64,000 nt of DNA from Bacteroidales bacterium UBA2712 (GTDB lineage: Bacteria > Bacteroidota > Bacteroidia > Bacteroidales > Paludibacteraceae). The translations under genes were made by a program, and so were the position numbers. The stretch covers positions 5,315-69,314 of the forward strand of contig DEKW01000021.1 of the NCBI GenBank assembly GCA_002354055.1. The letters are read 5' to 3'. Below, in pieces: positions 48,400 through 56,241 of the stretch. Within the stretch, counting starts at the first letter, position 1; each line of letters starts with the position of its first letter. Below the pieces are notes generated by a model that was not told the origin of the DNA, made no database searches, and worked only from the letters and a program-made list of their open reading frames with translations.

Positions 48400-49893
48400 A
48401 TGATTCATTCAAAAGATATTAAAAATTTCTTTTTCTTGGGCATTGGAGGCATTGGAATGAGTGCCTTAGCTCGTTATTTTCATCACCAAGGATATCCTGT
48501 TTTCGGATATGATCGAACCCCTTCGCCTTTGACTCGGGAGTTGGAGAAAGAGGGCATTGATATTACGTACACAGATGCTGAACGTATGCTCTATGGTCTA
48601 GGATTAGACCGTTTTTGTACGCTTGTAGTTCGCACTCCGGCCGTGCCGGAGGATTGCGAGATCTATACGTATTTTCGCAAGAAAGGATTCGATATTCGCA
48701 AGCGTGCAGAGGTGCTTGGTATCGTAACGCGCGGAGAGGCGTCAGGCAATGTCGGGGAGGCATCAGGCGAGGGCGGAAAGCAGATGAAGGCGCTCTGTGT
48801 CGCTGGGACGCATGGGAAGACGACGACGAGTACGATGATTGCGCATCTGATGAACGGCGGAAATGAGGCCGCGTCGGAAAGCCACGCCGGAGTGAATGCG
48901 TTTTTGGGCGGGATAAGCGAGAATTACCATACGAATCTGCTGCTGTCGAAAGAGAGCGAGTATGTGGTGGTGGAGGCGGATGAGTACGACCGGTCGTTTC
49001 ATCATCTGACGCCGTATATCTCTGTGGTGACGGCGGTGGATGCGGACCATCTGGATATCTACGGCACGCCGGAAGCTTATCGCGAGGCGTTTGCGCATTA
49101 CACAAGTCTGATTACCGGCGCTTTGGTCATGAAGCACGGAATCGAGTTGGAGCCGAGACTGCGAGAGGGAGTGAAGTGCTATACGTACGGAGTGGAGGAG
49201 AGCAGAGAGCTGAGAGCTGAGAGCCGAGAGCCAAGAGCTGAGAGCCAAGAGGCGGGTATGCCGGATTTCTATGCCAAGAATATCCGTATCGCGGACGGGC
49301 AGATAGTGTTTGATTTTAAGATGCCGGACGGAGAGATCAAAGATGTGCAGTTGGGCGTGCCGGTATGGGTGAATATAGAGAATGCGGTAGCGGCGATGGC
49401 GGTAGCGCATTTATGCGGTGTAAAAGACGAGACGATGCGCGAGGCGATGGCTTCGTTCAAGGGCGTTCAGCGGCGGTTTAATATCCACGTGAACACTCCG
49501 AAAGTGGCATATATAGACGATTATGCGCATCACCCGCAAGAGATAGCTACGGCGATTGATTCGATTCGTAAACTCTTTCCGGAACGCAAGCTGATCGGTG
49601 TTTTTCAGCCGCATTTATATACCCGTACGCGAGATTTCGCGGATGGATTCAGGGCGGTGTTGGGTACTTTGGACGAGTGCGTATTGCTGCCGATCTATCC
49701 GGCACGCGAAGAGCCGATTGAGGGCGTGACGAGTGAGATGTTAGGCGGCGAAGTGGTGGAGAAACCGGCGTTGGTTGCGGAACTGAAACGGAGGGTTCAG
49801 GAGAGTCATGAGCCGGTGGTCGTTCTGACGGTAGGCGCCGGAGATATTGACCGCTTGGTGCCGGAGATAACCCGTGCGTTAAAAGAAGAATAG
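48400..49893 (+). CDS. murC: UDP-N-acetylmuramate-L-alanine ligase with two repeat-coded inserts
   Basis: Adds L-Ala to UDP-MurNAc in peptidoglycan synthesis. N-terminal Rossmann motif GIGGIGMSALARYF (residues 14-27), ATP site AGTHGKTTT near 136-144, YVVVEADEYDRSF near 188, and C-terminal YIDDYAHHPQEI near 370. The length is 497 residues. Two stretches are absent from the family's usual pattern: about 112-126 (GEASGNVGEASGEGG) and about 267-284 (ESRELRAESREPRAESQE). Both are encoded by imperfect word repeats. Its own promoter (48367-48374) starts a murC-ftsQ-ftsA-ftsZ run; the rest of the usual division cluster is absent here. Confidence 0.93.
   Translation: MIHSKDIKNFFFLGIGGIGMSALARYFHHQGYPVFGYDRTPSPLTRELEKEGIDITYTDAERMLYGLGLDRFCTLVVRTPAVPEDCEIYTYFRKKGFDIRKRAEVLGIVTRGEASGNVGEASGEGGKQMKALCVAGTHGKTTTSTMIAHLMNGGNEAASESHAGVNAFLGGISENYHTNLLLSKESEYVVVEADEYDRSFHHLTPYISVVTAVDADHLDIYGTPEAYREAFAHYTSLITGALVMKHGIELEPRLREGVKCYTYGVEESRELRAESREPRAESQEAGMPDFYAKNIRIADGQIVFDFKMPDGEIKDVQLGVPVWVNIENAVAAMAVAHLCGVKDETMREAMASFKGVQRRFNIHVNTPKVAYIDDYAHHPQEIATAIDSIRKLFPERKLIGVFQPHLYTRTRDFADGFRAVLGTLDECVLLPIYPAREEPIEGVTSEMLGGEVVEKPALVAELKRRVQESHEPVVVLTVGAGDIDRLVPEITRALKEE
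48733..48774 (+). repeat. 21-bp imperfect tandem duplication in murC
   Basis: Two adjacent 21-bp copies sharing GAGGC-TCAGGC, in frame, encode GEASGNV and GEASGEG between the N-terminal and central domains of MurC. Confidence 0.7.
49199..49250 (+). repeat. Word array inside murC
   Basis: Six imperfect copies of a 7-10 nt GAGAGCTGA / GAGAGCCGA / GAGAGCCAA word, in frame, encoding alternating RELRAES and REPRAES residues in a surface loop. Confidence 0.9.
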
Positions 49894-49897
49894 GAAA

Positions 49898-50641
49898 ATG
49901 AGTAGTCTTGCGCGAATCATATGGCAGATCATAGGCGTCTCGGTGGTAGCCGGGATGCTGGTCGGAGCGGTCGTAGCCGGTTATCGGATGCGTCCCAGCG
50001 ATGAGCCCTGTGCTTCGCTCGAATACGAGATCCAGGATCAGAAGGAACGGATGTATGTCACGGAGGGGGAGTTGAATAACTTACTGCGCAGCGAGAATCT
50101 GTATCCTGTCGGCCGTGCGATCGACCGTCGGCAGATTCATAGAATCGAGCAGACGATCGGTCACCATCCCATGATTCGCACGGCGGAGTGCTATGTCACG
50201 CCGCGAAGCGAGATGCGGATTCGAGTCACACAACGCGTGCCGCTTTTGCGCGTGCAGGTGCCCGGAGATGCTTATTTTATTGATACCGACAGGCGTGTGA
50301 TGCAGGCTCGGGCGGTGGTTAAAGACAGTGTGTTGATAGCTACCGGCGCTGTAGGACCGCAGATTGCGAGTCGGCAGTTGGCAGATTTTGCTCAATGGCT
50401 GCAAGACGAGCCCTATTGGCGGGCACGAATACGATTTGTGCATGTCCAGACGCCGCAGATGATTTATCTATATATGCGTCAACCGGGACAGCCCCGTGTG
50501 CTACTGGGAAATATGAACAGATACACTCAGAAATTAGCCAAGATGCGTACCTTCTTGGAGAACAGCGCAGAGGCAACCAAAGACAAACATTATATAGAAT
50601 ACGACCTCCGTTTTCACGGGCAAGTGATAGGTCGATATTGA
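49898..50641 (+). CDS. ftsQ: Cell division protein FtsQ/DivIB
   Basis: Bitopic divisome protein. One N-terminal membrane helix (about residues 8-30, WQIIGVSVVAGMLVGAVVAGY) follows a very short cytosolic tail. The POTRA-type domain (about 50-120, YVTEGELNNLLRSENLYPVG, IEQTIGHHPMIRTAECYVTPRSEMRIRVTQRVPLLRV) and the beta domain with FIDTDRRVM follow. The length, 247 residues, is normal. It starts 4 nt after murC and precedes ftsA, the classical order. Confidence 0.93.
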   Translation: MSSLARIIWQIIGVSVVAGMLVGAVVAGYRMRPSDEPCASLEYEIQDQKERMYVTEGELNNLLRSENLYPVGRAIDRRQIHRIEQTIGHHPMIRTAECYVTPRSEMRIRVTQRVPLLRVQVPGDAYFIDTDRRVMQARAVVKDSVLIATGAVGPQIASRQLADFAQWLQDEPYWRARIRFVHVQTPQMIYLYMRQPGQPRVLLGNMNRYTQKLAKMRTFLENSAEATKDKHYIEYDLRFHGQVIGRY

Positions 50642-50668
50642 TTACTAATCCTTAACTACCAAACAACA

Positions 50669-51952
50669 ATGGCAAGAAAACAACCCAAAACAGCCGATTC
50701 CTTTCCTCTGGTAGCGATCGATCTGGGCAGCGACAGTGTCCGTGCGATGGCTGCGCGGCGTATTGCGCCGGATCTGTTTCAGATTCTTGGGGTAGAGGAG
50801 CGGCCGCAAAAATTCGGCAATGTCTGCGTGGAGCAGGGTATTGTCTCGCAATCCAGTAACGCCGGTTATGTGATCGCCGAGGTGCTCAAACTGCTGGCGA
50901 ACCGTATCGGCGTGGACGAACTGCCGACGGCTTTTCTGTCGGTCGGCGGACAATCGATGCAGATCGTGGCGGTACATTCCAAACGGGATCAGGCACGGCG
51001 AAAAGAGATCAGCCAGCAGCTCCTGGATGAGATGGAGCAGGAATGCAAAGAGAAGATCGAGATGCGCAATCCGGACGTGACGGTCTTGGGACTCGTTCCG
51101 AGTTTCTTCACGCTCGACGGCGAAGAGCAGGACGACCCGCCTCGGCCGGATCAGCGAGCAGCATTATTAGAGGCGCATTATATCGCTTTCTATGGCCGCA
51201 AGGCGATTGACACGCAGTTGCAGAAAGCTTTCTCGCAGGCCGGAAGGAGTATTGAGCATGCTTTTGTGCGTCCGGAGTGTCTGCTGTCGGCTTTTGCGAC
51301 CTGCGACGGCAGTCATGTGTTAGACGACGGCTGCGCGGTACTCGATATGGGTGCGCAGACCACCAGCCTGGCTGTGTATAAAGGCGGTCAGTATCTGCTG
51401 AACAAAGTGGTGCCGAAAGGCGGATATCATATCACCCGGATGTTGGAACAGCAGGGCTTGAGTTTTGCAACGGCGGAGGTGCTGAAGAAGCAGTACGGCT
51501 GTGCGGCACCGGCTTTTGTTCCGAAACCCGTCCGTCTGCGAGTGCCGGCAGCGCCGGAGATAGGCGGAGACATCGTCATCTCTGCGGAAGAGTTGGCGGA
51601 GGCAATTGAGTTGAAGTTGCAAGAGATACTCACGCCGCTGATGGACGAATTGAAGAAAGTGCAGGACCGCATAAAGACGATCTATATCACAGGCGGCGGA
51701 TCGATGATGACCGGCATGGCGGAGTATATCCAGACGCTCATTCCCGTGCCTGTCACCTATGGCGCCCATAACCTCTTGCTGCACCGTGACACGGAGGAGA
51801 AATACCTCTCTCCGGCTTATACATCGCTGGTCGGCACCCTTCTGCTCGGGCAGGATTACCGCGATAACCATAAGAACCAGCCCGTGCGCCAGCCCGGTTT
51901 CTTCGACCGCATGAAGGAGAGCACGCTGGATATGTTTATCGACCAAGACTGA
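50669..51952 (+). CDS. ftsA: Cell division protein FtsA
   Basis: Actin-like membrane tether of the Z ring. ATPase motifs: VAIDLGSDSVRAMAAR (residues about 14-29), DGCAVLDMGAQTTSLAVYKGG near 217-237, and YITGGGSMMTGMAEYIQ near 340. The SHS2-type 1C domain (about 85-190) is present. A C-terminal amphipathic segment (FFDRMKESTLDMFIDQD) could serve as the membrane-targeting helix. Length 427 residues. It lies between ftsQ (27-nt gap) and ftsZ (68-nt gap). Confidence 0.94.
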   Translation: MARKQPKTADSFPLVAIDLGSDSVRAMAARRIAPDLFQILGVEERPQKFGNVCVEQGIVSQSSNAGYVIAEVLKLLANRIGVDELPTAFLSVGGQSMQIVAVHSKRDQARRKEISQQLLDEMEQECKEKIEMRNPDVTVLGLVPSFFTLDGEEQDDPPRPDQRAALLEAHYIAFYGRKAIDTQLQKAFSQAGRSIEHAFVRPECLLSAFATCDGSHVLDDGCAVLDMGAQTTSLAVYKGGQYLLNKVVPKGGYHITRMLEQQGLSFATAEVLKKQYGCAAPAFVPKPVRLRVPAAPEIGGDIVISAEELAEAIELKLQEILTPLMDELKKVQDRIKTIYITGGGSMMTGMAEYIQTLIPVPVTYGAHNLLLHRDTEEKYLSPAYTSLVGTLLLGQDYRDNHKNQPVRQPGFFDRMKESTLDMFIDQD

Positions 51953-52020
51953 AACTGAAAATTTGCTTGCAAATAATCGTTTGAACAAAGTGAAATAAGA
52001 ACACTGAAAACTATACAAAT

Positions 52021-53277
52021 ATGAACGAGGATTTAATAACACTTCCGTTGGAAGGATTGACAGAGGATAGCATTATCAAGGTCATCGGCGTGGGTGGCGG
52101 CGGATGCAATGCCGTCAATTACATGCATCGCCAGGGTCTGAAAGATGTCTCTTTTCTGGTTTGTAACACCGATCGTCAGGTGCTGATCAAGAGTTCTGTA
52201 CCGAGCAAACTGCAGCTGGGACCGGGTTTGGGTGCCGGAGGCGATCCTGAGACCGCGCGTCAGTATGCCGAGGAGAGCAGGGATCATATCCGCGAGGCGC
52301 TTAACGACGGTACGCAGATGTTGTTTATCACGGCCGGCATGGGCGGTGGAACGGGTACCGGCGCTTCGGCAGTAGTGGCTGAGGTGGCGCAGGAGATGGG
52401 TATCCTGACTGTTGGAATCGTCACTATTCCTTTTGCTTTTGAGGGCAAGAAGAAGATTGAGAAGGCGATGACCGGCGTAGCGCGTCTGGCGAAACATGTG
52501 GATGCACTCCTTATTATTAATAATGAGAAACTGAAACAAATCTATCCGGAGCTGAACTTGCTCAATGCGTTCTCCAAATCCGACGATGTGGTGGCTAATG
52601 CCGCCCGCGCGATTGCGGAGATTATCACCGTGCCGGGGTATATCAATACGGACTTTGCGGACGTACGCAACACCTTGCGCAAGGGTGGAGTAGCGATCAT
52701 GAATATCGGTCGAGCTTCTGGCGAACGCCGTATTGCTAATGCCATCAGCGATGCCTTGAACTCGCCGCTGGTAAATACGAATGACGTCCACGGCGCGGAG
52801 CGTATCTTGCTGCAGTTCTACTGCTCGACGGAGCACGCGATTGTCATGGAGGAGATCGACCAGATCAACGATTTCGTACAGGAGGTCGGCGACGATATCG
52901 AGGTACAATGGGGTGCGTCGATAGACGAGACCTTGGGTGAAGAGGTACGCGTGACAGTTATTGCTACGGGATATAAGGTGGATGGCCTGCCTTCGGAAGA
53001 GGAAGAAGAGGGTAAGAAGACCATCTCCGAGGCCATCGAAGCAAATTATCCTCCGCAGCAACCCAAGCCGATGGAGGATGAGAAGGCAACGCTGATAGAC
53101 CTGAGCGACACGCTCCGTGCCGAAGGGGTTGATGTGCCTGCTTCGCCCGCGCGCGAGCACGTTCCTTCTACTTCTGCGGAGGAGGTGGTGATCACTGTAG
53201 AGGACGAGGAGAAACCCGAGGAGAAAGAGGAAGAGAAGCCTGCTCACCGGCCCTTCGGATGGATACGGAGAAAATAG
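52021..53277 (+). CDS. ftsZ: Cell division protein FtsZ
   Basis: Tubulin-like GTPase forming the division ring. GTP-binding GVGGGGCNAVNYM (residues about 23-35), tubulin signature GMGGGTGTGAS near 105-115, and the synergy-loop region NTLRKGGVAIMNIG near 218. The core ends near 325 and is followed by an acidic disordered linker (about 330-405). The C-terminal peptide RPFGWIRRK stands where most FtsZ proteins have a hydrophobic-basic ZapA/FtsA-binding tail. Length 418 residues. Confidence 0.96.
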   Translation: MNEDLITLPLEGLTEDSIIKVIGVGGGGCNAVNYMHRQGLKDVSFLVCNTDRQVLIKSSVPSKLQLGPGLGAGGDPETARQYAEESRDHIREALNDGTQMLFITAGMGGGTGTGASAVVAEVAQEMGILTVGIVTIPFAFEGKKKIEKAMTGVARLAKHVDALLIINNEKLKQIYPELNLLNAFSKSDDVVANAARAIAEIITVPGYINTDFADVRNTLRKGGVAIMNIGRASGERRIANAISDALNSPLVNTNDVHGAERILLQFYCSTEHAIVMEEIDQINDFVQEVGDDIEVQWGASIDETLGEEVRVTVIATGYKVDGLPSEEEEEGKKTISEAIEANYPPQQPKPMEDEKATLIDLSDTLRAEGVDVPASPAREHVPSTSAEEVVITVEDEEKPEEKEEEKPAHRPFGWIRRK

Positions 53278-53302
53278 ATGATAGATAAATAGATAATATA
53301 TG
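53273..53302 (+). repeat. ATAGATAA word array after ftsZ
   Basis: AATAGATG, ATAGATAA, ATAGATAA, TATATGG: four imperfect copies of an 8-nt word. It includes the ftsZ stop codon and the ATG of the next gene. Confidence 0.8.
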
Positions 53303-54250
53303 GAAAAAGAGATGAATTTCTTTGACTTATGTGTGGCTATCGGTCATGCTATAGGTCGCGGTTGCGCCGCTTGCGGACGCCTTGTAGCGCACATGGTTCG
53401 CCTCACTTACCGGTACTGGTATGTTGTGGTTACCATCTTGATTCTGGCTATCGCTGCTGCGCTGTACTACAGCCGGAAGGAAAATCAGATGTACAAGATG
53501 AACGCTGTGGCGCTCTTGAATGGTCCTTCTATTCAGCAGTTCGAGCAGACGTATGCGCCTTTGAAATCCGGTCAGATGCTGCCTCAGGAGGCGGCTATCG
53601 AGCCTTTCGTGTCGGAGCATATGGTGACCCGCTTCGATACGTACCGTGTGATTGACTGTCTGAACGATGAGAAGCCGGATTACATTGATTTTAAGCGCAA
53701 ATCGCAGCCGACTGATACGGTGAAAGTGCAGATGAGGGATCGGCTGTGCCTCCAGTTTATCATTAAGCGAAGGGATATGGACCGGGTGCCGGAGATAGAG
53801 ATGGCGTTGCTGGAGTGGCTTAATAGCAACCAAGCGATGCAGGAGTCTTATGCGGTGTATAAAAAGAATCTCGCGGAAGAGGTGGCGTTTAACCATACTC
53901 AGGCCCTCAAATTAGACAGCCTCACCAGCGCCTATTATTTCTTTCATCCGACCGCAGCCAGCCCGACGAACTACGGCAGCAATGGTGTTAATTTCTACGG
54001 CGACCGCCGGGTGCGACTGTTCCTGAATGAGATCTATGAGCAACATGATCACCTGCAGATGAAGGACTACCGTCTGCTTTTAGCTACAGCGCCGGTGACG
54101 CTGGAGAATCATTTCTCGGCGGATCCCAAGGTGATTAATAGCCGCATGAAGAGTTTGCTTGTTTTCTTTCTCCTGGGATGGTTCTTCGGTTGCATAATAG
54201 CGGAACTGATAGACAAAAGAAAAGCCATCCTTGAATGGCTGAAGCGATAA
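53300..54250 (+). CDS. Wzz-like two-span membrane protein of unknown role
   Basis: 316 residues. Membrane helix at about 40-60 (YWYVVVTILILAIAAALYY), a large periplasmic domain (about 65-285), and a second membrane helix near the C terminus (about 288-306, LLVFFLLGWFFGCIIAEL) with a short basic cytosolic tail. This is the layout of Wzz/chain-length and polysaccharide co-polymerase proteins, but no kinase domain and no clear Wzz motif was seen. It directly follows ftsZ (22 nt) and shares its terminator. A link to division is suggested only by position. Confidence 0.78.
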   Translation: MEKEMNFFDLCVAIGHAIGRGCAACGRLVAHMVRLTYRYWYVVVTILILAIAAALYYSRKENQMYKMNAVALLNGPSIQQFEQTYAPLKSGQMLPQEAAIEPFVSEHMVTRFDTYRVIDCLNDEKPDYIDFKRKSQPTDTVKVQMRDRLCLQFIIKRRDMDRVPEIEMALLEWLNSNQAMQESYAVYKKNLAEEVAFNHTQALKLDSLTSAYYFFHPTAASPTNYGSNGVNFYGDRRVRLFLNEIYEQHDHLQMKDYRLLLATAPVTLENHFSADPKVINSRMKSLLVFFLLGWFFGCIIAELIDKRKAILEWLKR

Positions 54251-54251
54251 C

Positions 54252-54286
54252 AAAAACGCGTGGGGCTAAGCCTTCACGCGTTTTTT
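54252..54286. terminator. Bidirectional intrinsic terminator
   Basis: AAAAACGCGTG (54252-54262) pairs with CACGCGTTTTTT (54275-54286), with an inner GGGC/GCCT stem. It ends the ftsZ run and overlaps the last codons of the convergent DedA gene. Confidence 0.85.
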
Positions 54287-54919
54287 GATGATCCATCGGA
54301 TGAGGTAGTATAGAATGACTGCCCCGAGGAGGATGAGTATGGTCACGGATAGTTCGTGGCTATATTCTTTAATGAGGTCCATCTGCCCTGCCGCCACGTA
54401 TCCGAGGACGGCTAAGATGCAGTTCCATATAAACGCGCCGAGGAACGTCCACCATAGGAATGCGCCGAAATGCATGCGGCTCAGACCCGCAGGGATGGAG
54501 ATCAGCTGACGGATACCCGGTATGAAACGGCCGACGAACGTAGAGACGTTGCCTTTCTCGCGAAAATAAGCTTCTGCGCGCTGGATCTTCTCGCTGGAGA
54601 GCAGGCACATATGTCCCAGACGCGAGTCGGCGAACTTATAGATCACTATCCGTCCGAGCCACACGGAGAGACCATAGTTGATGATCGCGCCGATCATGGC
54701 TCCTAACGTACCGAAAAGAATGATCAGCAGCACATCGACGGGGTAGTTACCGGTGGTGCAGAGGACGCTGTCCGGCTGACCCGCTACAAACGCCGCTGGC
54801 GGGATCACCACTTCGCTCGGAAAGGGGATGAATGAACTCTCTACCGCCATCAACGCAGTAATCGACGCATAGTTCATATGCGCCGAATACCACGTGATAA
54901 CTTGATCTACTAAACTCAT
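54266..54919 (-). CDS. DedA family membrane protein
   Basis: Multi-span inner-membrane protein. Family members are involved in lipid carrier recycling (undecaprenyl phosphate flipping) and envelope homeostasis. The motifs ESSFIPFPSEVVIPPAAF near residues 27-44 and GRFIPGIRQLISIPAGLSRM near 130-150 are typical, with hydrophobic helices at about 60-85, 150-175 and 190-208. Length 217 residues. It overlaps the upstream antiporter gene by an ATGA junction. Which lipid it moves is not evident. Confidence 0.92.
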   Translation of the reverse strand: MSLVDQVITWYSAHMNYASITALMAVESSFIPFPSEVVIPPAAFVAGQPDSVLCTTGNYPVDVLLIILFGTLGAMIGAIINYGLSVWLGRIVIYKFADSRLGHMCLLSSEKIQRAEAYFREKGNVSTFVGRFIPGIRQLISIPAGLSRMHFGAFLWWTFLGAFIWNCILAVLGYVAAGQMDLIKEYSHELSVTILILLGAVILYYLIRWIIKKRVKA

Positions 54920-56220
54920 CAGATGAAGAGGAGTTGTACGATGACGTAAACCGGCAGGAGGATGATCAAGCTGAACTTAATCATGTAGCCGAAGAACGAC
55001 GGCATGTCGATACCTTCCTGCTCCGCGATGGACTTCACCATGAAGTTCGGTCCGTTGCCGATATATGTCAGGGCACCAAAGAAGACGGCACCCATCGAGA
55101 TCGCTTTCATGAACTCCGGAGCGATGCCTGCTACTGCATCCATGCCGGCGGGCAGGGTAGTAGCGGTCGCATGGAAGACCATCGCCGTCGGCGCGTTATC
55201 GAGGAACGCCGAGAGCGCACCCGTGCAGTAAACGAACTGCCAGGGAGCATGTATCGGAAGCGGGTTTTGCTGGAGGAACATCAACGCCGGAGTCATCGTA
55301 GCGAAGATACCGAGGAAGACGCAGGCTACCTCCATGATCGGAGTCCAGGAGTAGTTGTTGTTGACGCGGACCTCTTTCTTCGTCGTTACCCACGAGCCGA
55401 GGATGATCAGGATGAACGCCCACTCGCGCAGCAGTTTCAGGAACCACGGAGCATCGTGCGCACCCATCGCAGGGATATACGTCGAGTTGATGAACATCGT
55501 CGAGCAGATGACGCAAAGCAACCAGAAGATGTTGATGAGACCCGAAACCTGCAGTTTCTTCGCCTCGTGCACATCCGCCATCAGGTGCTCTATCGGCTCT
55601 TTCCGATAGTAATAAACGTCAATGAGGAAATAAATGCCGAGTAATAAAATACCGGTTACTGCCCATTCCGGCAGCATGTTCTGCATCCACCACGTGAACG
55701 GAGTCCCCTTCTGGAAGAGCAGGAACAATGGAGGATCACCGAGCGGCGAGAGCAAGCCACCGCAGTTAGCTACGATAGCGATGAAGAACAGTACCGTGTG
55801 TACCTTGTACTTACGCTGCTGGATGGTCGCTAATAACAGACGGATCAGTAACATCGCCGCGCCGGTCGTTCCCATGAACGACGCTAACACCCAGCCGAGG
55901 GCTAAGATGATGGTGTTGGTCTGCGGTGTCGCCTTCAAGTCACCACGGATACAGATACCGCCGGTGGTCACAAACAACGCCATCAGCAGCAAGATGAACG
56001 GCACGTAGTCGTAGATCATCTGGTGAATCAGCTCGTGGTCCATGCCGTTCAGGCAAAGCCAAATGCCTACGGGCGTACCGAGCAACAGAGACACATACAA
56101 CTTGTGCAGATTATGCTCCCACCACTCGCCTACATGGGGAATGAGCGGCAGCACGGCGATGCAGAGTAGCATCACCACAAACGGGATTAACATCCACGCC
56201 GGAATCAAATGCTCAATCAT
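54919..56220 (-). CDS. NhaD-type sodium:proton antiporter / ion transporter
   Basis: About eleven membrane helices, 433 residues, ion-transporter superfamily (ArsB/NhaD/CitMHS fold). Segments such as ANCGGLLSPLGDPPLFLLF near residue 158, FLDNAPTAMVFHATA near 339 and YIGNGPNFMVKSIAEQ near 387 match NhaD-like antiporters. A citrate/dicarboxylate carrier is the alternative, but the DNAPT and GDPP motifs favour NhaD. ATG 56220 is preferred to the longer frame to 56241, which would run into the ppdK stop. It lies 21 nt after ppdK. Confidence 0.88.
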   Translation of the reverse strand: MIEHLIPAWMLIPFVVMLLCIAVLPLIPHVGEWWEHNLHKLYVSLLLGTPVGIWLCLNGMDHELIHQMIYDYVPFILLLMALFVTTGGICIRGDLKATPQTNTIILALGWVLASFMGTTGAAMLLIRLLLATIQQRKYKVHTVLFFIAIVANCGGLLSPLGDPPLFLLFQKGTPFTWWMQNMLPEWAVTGILLLGIYFLIDVYYYRKEPIEHLMADVHEAKKLQVSGLINIFWLLCVICSTMFINSTYIPAMGAHDAPWFLKLLREWAFILIILGSWVTTKKEVRVNNNYSWTPIMEVACVFLGIFATMTPALMFLQQNPLPIHAPWQFVYCTGALSAFLDNAPTAMVFHATATTLPAGMDAVAGIAPEFMKAISMGAVFFGALTYIGNGPNFMVKSIAEQEGIDMPSFFGYMIKFSLIILLPVYVIVQLLFI

Positions 56221-56241
56221 GTTTTTATTTATTTTGTGCAA

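Noticed and set aside
52033..53247. A 404-codon open frame opposite ftsZ
   Set aside because: Shadow of ftsZ; no motif, no promoter.
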